Assembly: GCA_013112715.1 (NCBI GenBank)
Contig: JABFGB010000004.1
Coordinates: 62,001 to 126,000, forward strand
Direction of reading: 5' to 3'
DNA: 64,000 nt
Origin: Chloroflexota bacterium
GTDB lineage: Bacteria > Chloroflexota > Anaerolineae > Aggregatilineales > J027
Of the stretch, positions 26,720-35,512 are shown in pieces. Positions within the stretch are counted from its first letter, which is position 1. Each line of letters begins with the position of its first letter. The notes beneath the pieces were generated by a model that had not been told where the DNA came from, searched no databases, and saw nothing but the letters and a program-made list of their open reading frames with translations. The position numbers and the translations under genes are program-made.

Positions 26720-27498
26720 TTGATCTGCCGATTCAATATCACACCATCGGCGGCCTAAAAACCCGTGTAGCGGTCATTGGCGAAGGGCCAGTTGTGCTTT
26801 TGCTGCATGGCTGGGGCGGCGCGATTCACAGCATGGCCCCCGTAGCGGTGCAAATGGCGGGCAATGGCTATACCGCGCATGTGCTTGATCTACCCGGTTT
26901 TGGTGAAACCGAACTGCCCCCGACGGCGTGGAGTGTGCCGGATTATGCGCGTTGGGTGGTGCAATATTTAGATGCGGCGGGTTTGGACAAGGTTTATTTG
27001 ATTGGGCATTCGTTTGGCGGACGCATCAGCCTCATTTTGGGCGCGGATTATCCTGAACGGGTACGCAAAATCGCCCTCTCCAACAGCGCGGGCGTCAAAT
27101 TACCTCCCCCACTCAAACTACGGCTGTATTATGCAGGCCGCAAAGTATTGATGACCATCTTAAGCCTGCCCGGATTGGGTGGATTAAAAGAAAAAACGCG
27201 CTTGTACTTGCGTAAAAAATTCGGCTCGTCGGATTATTTAAACGCTGGCCCGTTGGCAGAAACGTTTAAGCTGGTGGTCGCCCAAGATTTAGTTCCCTAT
27301 GCGCGGCGTATCCAAGCACCCACCTTATTATTTTGGGGTGATCAGGATAGGGACACCCCATTGGCAGAAGGGCGTGTGTTGGAGCGTGAAATCCCGGACG
27401 TGGGGTTGGTTTTATTTGAAGGCGCGGGCCATTTCGCCTATCTGGAAAATCTGCCGCGTTTTGTGCATGTCGTGACTCACTTTTTCAAACAGGACTAA
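26716..27498 (+). CDS. Alpha/beta hydrolase
   Basis: A 260-residue alpha/beta-hydrolase-fold enzyme. The nucleophile elbow is GHSFGGR (near 94-100), the acid is probably in FWGDQDRDTP (near 210) and the histidine is in GAGHFAYLEN (near 239). The oxyanion region HGWGGAI is present. The substrate cannot be told from the motifs. Its start overlaps the stop of the MurA-like gene (ATGA), and the MurF-like gene begins two bases after its stop, so all three are translationally coupled. In this setting it might act on an envelope precursor, which is inference only. Confidence 0.85.
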   Translation: MIDLPIQYHTIGGLKTRVAVIGEGPVVLLLHGWGGAIHSMAPVAVQMAGNGYTAHVLDLPGFGETELPPTAWSVPDYARWVVQYLDAAGLDKVYLIGHSFGGRISLILGADYPERVRKIALSNSAGVKLPPPLKLRLYYAGRKVLMTILSLPGLGGLKEKTRLYLRKKFGSSDYLNAGPLAETFKLVVAQDLVPYARRIQAPTLLFWGDQDRDTPLAEGRVLEREIPDVGLVLFEGAGHFAYLENLPRFVHVVTHFFKQD

Positions 27499-27500
27499 GC

Positions 27501-29135
27501 ATGATCGCCGTACTACTCTTGGCTGCGTTTTGGGCCGCGCTGACCTGCTGGCGCATTTATCGGTTGGCCCGTTTTTTCCAGATTGAAGAATATATGTCCA
27601 GCCGTTTTTTGCGCTGGATTATTGCCAAACGGGAACGCAGCACCCCCAACCGTTTTGTAGAAGGGACAGTGATGGGGTTGGTGTTGATGGTCGCGTTGAC
27701 CGCTTTTGGCCTCGATACCCTTGCGATTCATATCGGGCTATGGGCGGCGATTATCGTGTTTATCGCATGGCCTGAACCTGTCAAAGAGGTCAAAAAAACC
27801 TTCAAAGCCACCCAACGCGCTGTGCGGTTATTGGTAACGGCCTTTGTACTGGCGATTGTGTTCAATTTGGGCTTATCGCTGATTTTGGCAGGCCTAGCCG
27901 ATGAAATCACGGGCAGTACATTGGGGGCGGTGTCGCTGATTGGTATGATCGCCTATTTGTTGGCCCCGCTGGCCCTTTCCGCCGCCAATATCTTGATGTA
28001 CCCTGTTGAATCCTCGATGCGGCGCATGTTCCGCGAACGTGCCCGTCAGCGTTTGGCCCAATCACGGGTGAAGGTCATCGGCATCACGGGCAGTTTTGGC
28101 AAAACCAGCACCAAAGATTATCTGCATCATATTTTGAGTGGACGTTATAAGGTCATCAAGACGCCGAAAAGCTATAACACGCTCATGGGGGTGTGCTTGG
28201 TCATCAATAACGAGTTCGACCCCAACGCAGGCGATGATTATTTCATTATCGAAATGGGAGCGTACATCCCCGGTGAAATCAAACGCATCTGTGAATTAAC
28301 CAAACCCCAAGCAGGCATTGTTTCCGCTGTCGGCCCACAGCATTTAGAGCGTTTTGGCACATTGGAAAATGTCGTCACTGCCAAATATGAGTTGGTGGAG
28401 GCCGTGCCTAAAGATGGGTTTGTGGTTTTTAATTTTGATGATGAGTTGGTACGGGGCATGGGCCAGCGCGGGTATCCCGATACCTGTATCGGGGTGTCCT
28501 ATGGCAATCCTCCGCGTGAAGATGCCCGCCTGATTGCCCAAAATATCCAGCATACCCTCGACGGCCTCAAATTTGATGTGGTGGATCGGCAGACAAACGA
28601 GGAACGGACTTTTAGTACGACCTTAATCGGCCTCCACAATGTCACCAATATCTTGTTGGCGACGGCGGTAGCCCATCAATTGGGCATGTCATTGGCCGAA
28701 ATTGGGTTGCGTGTAGCGACCTTAAACGCTACTGAACACCGCCTTAAACAAACCCGCCTGCCGAATGGGGTCATGATGTTGGATGATGCCTACAATACCA
28801 ATCCCGTCGGGTCAGCGAGTGCGCTTGAGGTGTTGAAACTTAATCAGAACGGGCGGCGCGTATTGATTACCCCCGGTATGGTAGAACTCGGCCCCCTGCA
28901 TGAACAGGAAAATGAAAAGTTGGGTCAACGGGCAGCGGCGGCCTGCACCGATATTGTGCTGGTAGGGGTGGAGCAAACCAAGCCAATTCAGCGCGGGGTG
29001 AAAAATGCGGGGTTTGATGAAACCCATCTGCATGTTTTTGAGACCGTGACCGAGGCGATTCAATGGTATCAGGCTGAATTGAAGGCAGGGGATGCCGTGC
29101 TGATTCTCAATGACCTGCCAGATAACTATATGTAA
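27501..29135 (+). CDS. Mur ligase (MurF-like) with an N-terminal membrane domain
   Basis: A 544-residue protein. Residues 1-170 are membrane-spanning (segments near 1-20, 56-92 and 108-165), a part that soluble MurF does not have. The rest is a Mur ligase: P-loop GSFGKTST (197-204), KSYNTLMGV near 225, EMGAY near 250, then the HLERFGT and DDAYNTNPVGSASALEVL signatures typical of MurF (D-Ala-D-Ala-adding) ligases. It would join a peptide or amino acid to a cell-wall precursor at the membrane face. It is directly followed by the Ddl-like gene, so the pair could make and add a dipeptide. A canonical soluble MurF may exist elsewhere in the genome. Confidence 0.8.
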   Translation: MIAVLLLAAFWAALTCWRIYRLARFFQIEEYMSSRFLRWIIAKRERSTPNRFVEGTVMGLVLMVALTAFGLDTLAIHIGLWAAIIVFIAWPEPVKEVKKTFKATQRAVRLLVTAFVLAIVFNLGLSLILAGLADEITGSTLGAVSLIGMIAYLLAPLALSAANILMYPVESSMRRMFRERARQRLAQSRVKVIGITGSFGKTSTKDYLHHILSGRYKVIKTPKSYNTLMGVCLVINNEFDPNAGDDYFIIEMGAYIPGEIKRICELTKPQAGIVSAVGPQHLERFGTLENVVTAKYELVEAVPKDGFVVFNFDDELVRGMGQRGYPDTCIGVSYGNPPREDARLIAQNIQHTLDGLKFDVVDRQTNEERTFSTTLIGLHNVTNILLATAVAHQLGMSLAEIGLRVATLNATEHRLKQTRLPNGVMMLDDAYNTNPVGSASALEVLKLNQNGRRVLITPGMVELGPLHEQENEKLGQRAAAACTDIVLVGVEQTKPIQRGVKNAGFDETHLHVFETVTEAIQWYQAELKAGDAVLILNDLPDNYM

Positions 29136-29140
29136 ATACA

Positions 29141-29161
29141 GGGCAAAGCTAAGATTTGCCC
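29141..29161. repeat. Short intergenic inverted repeat
   Basis: GGGCAAA and TTTGCCC (seven pairs, seven-base loop) followed by CCTAC lie in the 46-base gap between the MurF-like and Ddl-like genes. A similar but GC-richer palindrome ending CCCCTAC occurs at 54634-54657. The Ddl-like ATG has only a poor ribosome site nearby, so the hairpin may also affect its translation. Confidence 0.45.
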
Positions 29162-29181
29162 CTACTAGGGAATCATGAAAT

Positions 29182-30372
29182 ATGGCGAACAACAAACTGA
29201 CGGTGGGTGTGATTTTTGGCAGTCGTTCGGTGGAACACGATGTTTCGATTGTAACGGCCCAACAAATCATGCAGGCCATGAATCCTAATAAATATGAGAT
29301 TGTGCCGCTGTATATCACCCGTGATGGTCGCTGGCTAAGTGGGCCGGGTCTGCGTGACATCCAAAATTACCAATTGGATGATATTTCATCGGTGGCAACG
29401 GTCTATGAGGTAATGTTTTCCTCCAATACCCGCTACCCCGGTGTTATTTATCCTCCACTGGCAGGCCGCCTGCAAAAAAATACCTTCCAGCGCATAGATG
29501 TCGCTTTTTGTTCGGTGCATGGCACACATGGCGAAGATGGCACGCTGCAAGGGTTGTTGGAAATGGCAAACATCCCCTATATCGGCACAGGTGTTTTGGC
29601 CTCGGCGATTGCCAATCACAAAATCGTGGCGAAGGCGTTGCTGAAACAATATGACATCCCCGTATTGGAGGCGGTTGCCTTTACGCGGCGCGAGTGGCTG
29701 GTGAACCCCACCCCAATCTTGGAGCGTATCACCGAGCAGGGCTATCCGGCGTTCGTAAAGCCTGCCACCCTCGGTTCAAGCATCGGGATTGCCAAAATTG
29801 AAAATGAAGACCAAGCGCGACTGCACATTGACGTCGCGGCCAGTCTTGCCCAAGATTTGTTGGTCGAACGTGCGCTCGTCGGCGGGGTCGAAATTAACTG
29901 CTCGGTGATGGGCAATATAGAAATCGAAGCGTCGGTTTTGGAGCAGCCTCTCTCCGGTGAAGCCTTTTTGACCTATGACGAAAAATACATGCGCGGCAAG
30001 GGGGGTAAATCGGCGGGCATGAAAGGCGCGGATCGTATTATCCCCGCTCCCCTCAGCCCAGAATTGACCGCTAAGATTCAGGACATCGCCAAACGCGCTT
30101 TCCTTGCCATTCAGGGTCAGGGGATCGCCCGGATTGATTTTCTGGTCAAACCAGATTTGGGCGAGGTGTGGCTGAATGAAATCAATACCCTGCCGGGGTC
30201 ACTATCCTTTTATTTATGGGAAAAATCGGGCAAGACCGCCGCGCAGGTCGTGGATGAATTAATTCAACTAGGCTTGCAGCGCCATGCCGAAAAACGCCAA
30301 ACCACCTTCGATTATCGTAGCAAATTGTTGGAACATGCGGCGACTCGTGGGTTGGCAGGTGTCAAGAAATAA
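29182..30372 (+). CDS. D-alanine--D-alanine ligase-like ATP-grasp enzyme
   Basis: A 396-residue ATP-grasp ligase of the Ddl family, which makes D-Ala-D-Ala for peptidoglycan. The N-terminal GSRSVEHDVS motif contains the first-subsite Glu; VHGTHGEDGTLQG, ATLGSSIGIAKI and the Mg-binding NEINTLPG follow. After NEINTLPG, the loop reads SLSFYLWEKSG instead of the more usual FTPISMYPKL, and the omega-loop region (YDEKYMRGKGG) is also unusual. It may therefore join something other than two D-Ala, or simply represent a divergent branch. It follows the membrane MurF-like gene and its stop TAA shares its last A with the start of the next gene. Confidence 0.82.
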   Translation: MANNKLTVGVIFGSRSVEHDVSIVTAQQIMQAMNPNKYEIVPLYITRDGRWLSGPGLRDIQNYQLDDISSVATVYEVMFSSNTRYPGVIYPPLAGRLQKNTFQRIDVAFCSVHGTHGEDGTLQGLLEMANIPYIGTGVLASAIANHKIVAKALLKQYDIPVLEAVAFTRREWLVNPTPILERITEQGYPAFVKPATLGSSIGIAKIENEDQARLHIDVAASLAQDLLVERALVGGVEINCSVMGNIEIEASVLEQPLSGEAFLTYDEKYMRGKGGKSAGMKGADRIIPAPLSPELTAKIQDIAKRAFLAIQGQGIARIDFLVKPDLGEVWLNEINTLPGSLSFYLWEKSGKTAAQVVDELIQLGLQRHAEKRQTTFDYRSKLLEHAATRGLAGVKK

Positions 30373-31121
30373 TGCGACTCAAAAATGAACTCCACCGCTT
30401 CCTAGACCCGCTGATGGCATGGCGGAATGGGAGGGAGTGGCGTTCAAAGCTCGCTGATCTGCCCGATGGGGAATATCGTGTGCCATTCGATGTTCCCTAT
30501 GTCCCCCAATTTGCCAGCCCCGAACGCATCAACGATTACATCCATCACGGTTATGATGGTACGCATGACCCTAATTGGGCCGTTTTTGGCTCAACCGATC
30601 CCCAAGATTATGCCTTTTGGTCACATCGGGTGTGTGCGCTGGCCGTCATCAAAATGGCGATTGAGGCGCATCAGCCCCATAATGCCGCACCGACGTTATG
30701 GCAGTTGACACAGGCGGGCCTTGCTGAAGGGGGCTATGTGGTGCGGGATGCGCAGGGCCGCTGGGTTGACGAGGGGTGGTATTTTACCGCACAGATTAAA
30801 TTAGCCGCCCAATATGGTTTGCACCTAAAAGGCTACAGTTATGCGTCCCCGTTCGGAATCTGTTATCATGTATGGCAGGGGAATCTGGTTGCCGCGACGG
30901 TGGCACCAGAGCTTGGGGAGCAGAAACCACAAACACACCGCTATGGAGGCCATTCGGTGCTGCTGCATGGGTTTCGGTGGCAGGCGGGTCGTCCTACTCA
31001 TTATCTCCTCCACAACCCCTCTGGTCGTTATCCCGAATTGCAGGCACATGCGTGGATACCTGCCCAAAAATTTCATCAAGCCTATGCCTATCGCTTTGCT
31101 GCGTTCATCACTGAGGAGTGA
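30372..31121 (+). CDS. Papain/C39-like putative cysteine peptidase
   Basis: A 249-residue protein with the signature of C39-type and related papain-fold peptidases: DVPYVPQF before a buried Cys in HRVCALAVIKMA (near 88), a His in GGHSVLLHGF (near 196) and an Asn in LHNPSGRYPEL (near 218). The order Cys, His, Asn fits the family. It has no signal peptide or membrane segment. Its ATG overlaps the preceding Ddl-like stop by one base (TAATG), so it is tightly coupled to the cell-wall genes. It may cut or transfer a peptide of the cell-wall precursor; direct evidence is lacking, so the function is inferred. Confidence 0.65.
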   Translation: MRLKNELHRFLDPLMAWRNGREWRSKLADLPDGEYRVPFDVPYVPQFASPERINDYIHHGYDGTHDPNWAVFGSTDPQDYAFWSHRVCALAVIKMAIEAHQPHNAAPTLWQLTQAGLAEGGYVVRDAQGRWVDEGWYFTAQIKLAAQYGLHLKGYSYASPFGICYHVWQGNLVAATVAPELGEQKPQTHRYGGHSVLLHGFRWQAGRPTHYLLHNPSGRYPELQAHAWIPAQKFHQAYAYRFAAFITEE

Positions 31122-31131
31122 ATCAATTTTT

Positions 31132-31605
31132 ATGACGCGCTTGAATCCAATGACCGAAGAAGAACTTGTGCCGTTTCTCGAATTTATGATTGTGGATTAC
31201 GCCAACGAAAAAGTAAAAGCGGGAAATTGGCCCGCTGACCAAGCGATGGAACTTTCTAAAGCCGAATTTGCTCGCCTGCTCCCGGATGGCGTTCATTCGC
31301 CTGACCAATATCTTTTTTCGATTTTTGATGAGGCCAAAGGGCAAAATGTTGGGGCGATCTGGTTTGCGGCGCGTGGCGAAGGGGGCAAAAAATCGGCATG
31401 GATTTATGACGTGCTGGTTTATGAGGAATTTCGGCGGCAGGGCTATGCAACCCAAGCGATGTTGGCGCTGGAAGATGAAGTGAAAAAAGTCGGTTTGGAC
31501 AGCATCGGGTTACACGTTTTTGGACACAACCAATCGGCCTATGCCCTGTATCAGAAAATCGGGTATGAAACGACGAATATCATCATGGCGAAAAAATTAG
31601 AATAA
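31132..31605 (+). CDS. GNAT-family N-acetyltransferase
   Basis: A 157-residue GNAT acetyltransferase from ATG 31132; the same frame is open upstream from 30841 but that part lies on top of the peptidase gene and has no family resemblance. Motif A reads VYEEFRRQGYATQAMLALE, the acetyl-CoA loop, followed by GLHVFGHNQSAYALYQKIGYE, the typical motif B. The substrate is unknown. It follows the peptidase gene by 10 bases and is probably the last gene of the operon started at 25427; the 168 bases after it hold no strong terminator that I can see. Confidence 0.85.
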   Translation: MTRLNPMTEEELVPFLEFMIVDYANEKVKAGNWPADQAMELSKAEFARLLPDGVHSPDQYLFSIFDEAKGQNVGAIWFAARGEGGKKSAWIYDVLVYEEFRRQGYATQAMLALEDEVKKVGLDSIGLHVFGHNQSAYALYQKIGYETTNIIMAKKLE

Positions 31606-31715
31606 TCGTCGGTTGGTAAAAACAACTGAGGGTGGACTAACCTCTGACGCCATTTATCTGTTACAATAAAATATTGTCAGTTAAATGGAACAATCGAACT
31701 ATTAGTTTCGTCTTC

Positions 31716-31754
31716 AGCGTGAAGTGTTTATCTTTGAGAACTCCATTTCACGCT
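31716..31754 (+). promoter_or_regulatory. Leader inverted repeat before the glycosyltransferase gene
   Basis: AGCGTGAA and TTCACGCT, eight perfect pairs with a 23-base loop, end eight bases before the GGAGAGG ribosome site of the glycosyltransferase (31762-31768). A second repeat, ACAATA/TATTGT around AAA, is at 31663-31677. They could be a leader stem and an operator; no regulator is identified. Confidence 0.35.
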
Positions 31755-31773
31755 TAATCTCGGAGAGGCTTCA

Positions 31774-33339
31774 GTGCCCTATCAATCGAGAGGGAATCGT
31801 CGTAATAATGTGCAGCTTGGCGCCACACGGGTCTATGCTGGCGCTGTGCCGCGTCGTATCCCTGAATCCATCCTTGATGCCATCCCCGGTGGATTAGCGT
31901 GGTTGGCACTAGGCGTTGTGGTGCTTGGTGCGATTTATGCTCCTATGACGATGATGCTGGGCGCAGCACTGTTGGGCATGTATTCTGCCGTGCGTTTTCT
32001 GTTTGCCGGGGTTGCGGTGTTGATGGGCCTGCGGCGGATTCGCACATGGGAAGTCCGGGATTGGCTCAAATATTATGCCAAACATGCCAACGACCTCAGT
32101 TTGCCGTTGGAAAAAGTGCATCACGTCATCATCATCCCCAATTACAAAGAAGAACTCGACACCTTGCGGACGACCTTAGATCGTCTTGCGATGCAGCCGA
32201 ACGCGCTGGATGCCATCACGATTGTTTTGGCGATGGAATCCGGCGACCCCGATGGGTTTGCCAAAGGTGAAATCCTCAAAGCAGAGTATGATCGCCTGTT
32301 TGCCCACTTTTTCTTCCCGGTGCATCCCAAAGGGCTGCATAACGAGATTCAGTGCAAATCGGCGAATCAAGCATGGGCGGCACGCTGGGCACGTCGGCAG
32401 TTGGTGGATGAAATGGGCATGAACATTCATCACATTGTCGTGACGACGATGGACGCCGATACACTGTGGCATCCGCGCCATTTTGAGGCGTTGGGGGTGA
32501 TGTTTGCCCTCGATGACCGACGTTATTCCGCGTTTTGGCAAGCCCCCATTCGTTATCATGGTAATGTATGGGACATTAATCCCTTCATGCGCCTGCTGCA
32601 CGCCTATTCCTCGGCATGGGAATTGGCCTATATCGCGGCTCCGTGGTGGCGTGCCCTGCCGATGTCATCCTACTCCATGAGCCTGAAATTATTGGACAAC
32701 ATGGGCTATTGGGACTCGGACGTGATTGCCGATGAATGGCATATGTATATCAAGTCGTTTTTCAAACGCGAAGGTGATTTGGTGCTGCGCCCTATGTTTT
32801 TCCCATTCTTGGCGTGTGCTACGACGGGGAAAAATGTTTGGGATTCCGTGATGCGCCGCTATCGTCAAACCCTGCGTCATGCGTGGGGGGCCAAAGAAAT
32901 CGGCTATGCCATCGGACAAATGAATGAACACCCCTCAACGGGTTTCATGAATGGGTTTAAGCTGGTTTTTCGCGTAGCCCATGACAATTTACTAGCCGGA
33001 GCAGGCTGGGTCATTATCACGCTGGGAACGCAGCTTCCCGCATTACTACACCCTGAAGTGGTGCGCGAGAACTCGAATGCCCTGCCGTTTGTCTTGTTGC
33101 AGGTCGGGTTTTTGATTGTGATTGTCATGACGCTGTTTGTGTTTTTCGTAGATGCCCGGCTGCGGCCACCCCGTCCGGCAGGGAATATCAGCACCCGCAA
33201 AGAACGCCTGATGACGCTATTAAGCATCCCGATGCTGCCGACCATCACCTTGATTTGTGTCGCTTTCCCGGTGGTACAGGCCCAAACCCAATTGATGTTG
33301 GGGATGCCGCTGGAATTTAAGGTCACGAAAAAAAACTAA
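31774..33339 (+). CDS. Membrane glycosyltransferase, family 2-like
   Basis: A 521-residue enzyme started at GTG 31774, five bases after GGAGAGG. Two membrane helices (about 38-85) precede the catalytic domain, which has the GT2 core: VIIIPNYKEE (119-127), an acidic region, and the metal-binding DAD at 228-230 in TTMDADTLWHP. A later acidic site is in VIADEWHMY, and YRQTLRHAWG resembles the acceptor-binding Q/RxxRW motif of processive transferases. Three or more helices follow (about 405-510). It probably makes or moves a surface polysaccharide; the sugar is unknown. A strong terminator follows. Confidence 0.82.
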   Translation: MPYQSRGNRRNNVQLGATRVYAGAVPRRIPESILDAIPGGLAWLALGVVVLGAIYAPMTMMLGAALLGMYSAVRFLFAGVAVLMGLRRIRTWEVRDWLKYYAKHANDLSLPLEKVHHVIIIPNYKEELDTLRTTLDRLAMQPNALDAITIVLAMESGDPDGFAKGEILKAEYDRLFAHFFFPVHPKGLHNEIQCKSANQAWAARWARRQLVDEMGMNIHHIVVTTMDADTLWHPRHFEALGVMFALDDRRYSAFWQAPIRYHGNVWDINPFMRLLHAYSSAWELAYIAAPWWRALPMSSYSMSLKLLDNMGYWDSDVIADEWHMYIKSFFKREGDLVLRPMFFPFLACATTGKNVWDSVMRRYRQTLRHAWGAKEIGYAIGQMNEHPSTGFMNGFKLVFRVAHDNLLAGAGWVIITLGTQLPALLHPEVVRENSNALPFVLLQVGFLIVIVMTLFVFFVDARLRPPRPAGNISTRKERLMTLLSIPMLPTITLICVAFPVVQAQTQLMLGMPLEFKVTKKN

Positions 33340-33359
33340 ACTCACGTGCTTGAGATGAC

Positions 33360-33386
33360 AAAGCCCCGACCAGATGGGGCTTTTTT
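33360..33386 (+). terminator. Rho-independent terminator after the glycosyltransferase gene
   Basis: AAAGCCCC pairs with GGGGCTTT (eight perfect pairs, eight-base loop), with TTTTTT at the end of the stem, 21 bases after the stop. Confidence 0.92.
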
Positions 33387-33469
33387 GTTTCGCGTGGCAA
33401 AAATGGCATGTACAGCGCTATGGCGATATAACAGTTGATATATAGTCAATTATTTAAGAAAACGGGCCT

Positions 33470-35512
33470 ATGAACGCACTGCTTACGAAAATTTCTAAAC
33501 GACTTCACCCCAGTTTTGAGAGTCTTGGTGCTCGCAATATTGGTCTGCTTGCCGATACCTTAGCATTTCTTTTGTACACACCTATAGCTTTGATAGGCGT
33601 TGTTTGGCTGGTACTCGAAACCGATCAAGGGGTGATACAACATGAATGGCCCATGCTGATGACCTTGTTGATCTTTATCGCCTTAGCCGAACGGCTCGAC
33701 TTTTTCCTTGCCTTGTCTATGGGAACAGAACAGGTTTCTACGCAAGGATCACTGGCGCCGATTATTACATGGTCGGGGGTGCTGCTATTTGGCCCAACCG
33801 TTTTCTGGCTTCAGTTTCTAGTGGCGGTTGGGGACTATTTCTATGAATGGTGGCGTGCGCCCCGTCTGAGTTTTGTTTTCTGGAATGTTTTCCGGCGATT
33901 TCTGGGCGAGGTTGTTTCATGCACAATAGCAGGTTTACTGGTGTTAAGTATTTATGAAGGGCTAGGTGGTGAATATCCCCTCCCAAGCCTAAAAGCCGAT
34001 GATTTCGCGTTAGGATTGGCCGCGATTCTTATCCATATTGGGGTTGCCCAATTGTTTGACCTTCCCTACACGATTTACATCTTGCGTCAAATTTATATTT
34101 CGCCAGAATTTCGGGCTGGCTTCAAAAATGTTCTGCTGGTGGTTCTCTTATCCATGTCTACCAGTTTTTTAATTGAACCCTTTGGGGTATTGGGGGCAGG
34201 CGTCTATTCAGGGGATGGTTATTTAGCCTTTTTGATGTTTGCGACGGGCTTATTGCTGATTTGTGTGCTGCTCTATCGCCTAAGTAAGTCAGTAGACAGT
34301 AGTCAACAGCGTTCGCGTGAGATGGAACTCTTGGAGCAGATGAGCCGCGAAATCTTGAATGGGCCGCCGGATGCTTCGACGCTGCCAGAGATTTTGAAAA
34401 CGCATGTCCCGCCCATGTTTCTCAGTTCAGCGATCTTTATTCGGTTGTATCCAGACCGTACCCTGCTCGATCATGTAATTAATCAGTATCGGCCCGACGA
34501 TGATTTCTGGCAGTGGTTAAGCAGCCAAAAAGAACCCGTCACCATAAAAGCCAAAGAAATTATGCCTTGGGCAAACAGCCCCGCTGTTTTTTCGATGCTG
34601 GCGTTGCCTATATTGGATGCGGAAACCCGTGAGACGATTGGCGGCATTTATTTTGGGGGTCTCCGCATTGGAAAGATGGATCGTTTTAAGTTGCCTTTGC
34701 AGTCCCTCGCGGCCCAAATCGCCTCCGCGATTCACAGCGCTAAAGTGTATCAGGAGACACTGGCCCATCAGAAAACCATGCAAGAATTGGCCTTTGCGGG
34801 GCAGGTACAGGCCAGCTTTTTGCCGAGTGAATTGCCACAAGTAGCTGGATGGCAGTTGGCGGCGACGATTGACTCTGCCCGCGAGACCTGTGGCGATTTT
34901 TATGATTTGATAAACTTCCCAGACGGCAAAATCGGGTTTGTGGTAGCGGATGTGGCGGATAAAGGGACTGGTGCGGCGCTTTTTATGGCCCTCAGCCGCA
35001 CCTTAATTCGCACCTATGCTTTTGAATATCCCGATGAGCCTGCGACGGTGTTACGAGCCGCCAATCAGCGCATTTTGCAAGATACGCGCACCAATCTTTT
35101 TGTGACGGTATTTTATGGGGTACTGAACCCTGCCGATGGGATGTTGACCTATGCCAGCGCAGGCCATAACCCGGCCTTTATTTTGAATATCAAAGATGGT
35201 GAGGGCGTACAGAAATTAACCAAGACGGGTATCCCGATGGGCATGTTTGATACAGGCAAATGGAAACAGCAGTCTCATCAGCTTGCCCCCGCCGATGTGT
35301 TAATTATGTATACCGATGGTGTGACCGAGGCGCAGGACATGGCGGGTAATCTGTATTCAGAAGATCGGCTGCTTAAGACCATCCGCGCCAATCCTGTTTT
35401 GAGTTGCGACCATATGCGGGATACGGTGGTCACGGATATTCACCAATTTGTTGGGAATGCGCCTCAGTCAGATGACATTACGCTGATGTTGGTGATGCGG
35501 GAGGCATCGTGA
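33470..35512 (+). CDS. Membrane PP2C-type (SpoIIE/RsbU) phosphatase with GAF domain
   Basis: A 680-residue protein. Residues 1-275 hold about seven or eight membrane segments, and no known sensor name fits. A short coiled linker (MELLEQMSREIL) leads to a GAF-like domain (about 300-425), then the SpoIIE phosphatase domain (about 435-678). Metal-binding Asps are visible in ARETCGDFYDLI, VVADVADKG and SDDITLMLVM. Such enzymes dephosphorylate anti-sigma-antagonist (STAS) proteins in partner-switching control of sigma factors. No anti-sigma kinase or STAS gene is adjacent. Its stop overlaps the next start (TGATG), so the small downstream protein is translationally coupled and could be its partner. 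Confidence 0.85.
   Translation: MNALLTKISKRLHPSFESLGARNIGLLADTLAFLLYTPIALIGVVWLVLETDQGVIQHEWPMLMTLLIFIALAERLDFFLALSMGTEQVSTQGSLAPIITWSGVLLFGPTVFWLQFLVAVGDYFYEWWRAPRLSFVFWNVFRRFLGEVVSCTIAGLLVLSIYEGLGGEYPLPSLKADDFALGLAAILIHIGVAQLFDLPYTIYILRQIYISPEFRAGFKNVLLVVLLSMSTSFLIEPFGVLGAGVYSGDGYLAFLMFATGLLLICVLLYRLSKSVDSSQQRSREMELLEQMSREILNGPPDASTLPEILKTHVPPMFLSSAIFIRLYPDRTLLDHVINQYRPDDDFWQWLSSQKEPVTIKAKEIMPWANSPAVFSMLALPILDAETRETIGGIYFGGLRIGKMDRFKLPLQSLAAQIASAIHSAKVYQETLAHQKTMQELAFAGQVQASFLPSELPQVAGWQLAATIDSARETCGDFYDLINFPDGKIGFVVADVADKGTGAALFMALSRTLIRTYAFEYPDEPATVLRAANQRILQDTRTNLFVTVFYGVLNPADGMLTYASAGHNPAFILNIKDGEGVQKLTKTGIPMGMFDTGKWKQQSHQLAPADVLIMYTDGVTEAQDMAGNLYSEDRLLKTIRANPVLSCDHMRDTVVTDIHQFVGNAPQSDDITLMLVMREAS

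Noticed and set aside
30841..31131. Upstream extension of the GNAT acetyltransferase frame
   Set aside because: It overlaps the papain-like gene in another frame and has no acetyltransferase features; the ATG at 31132 starts the domain.
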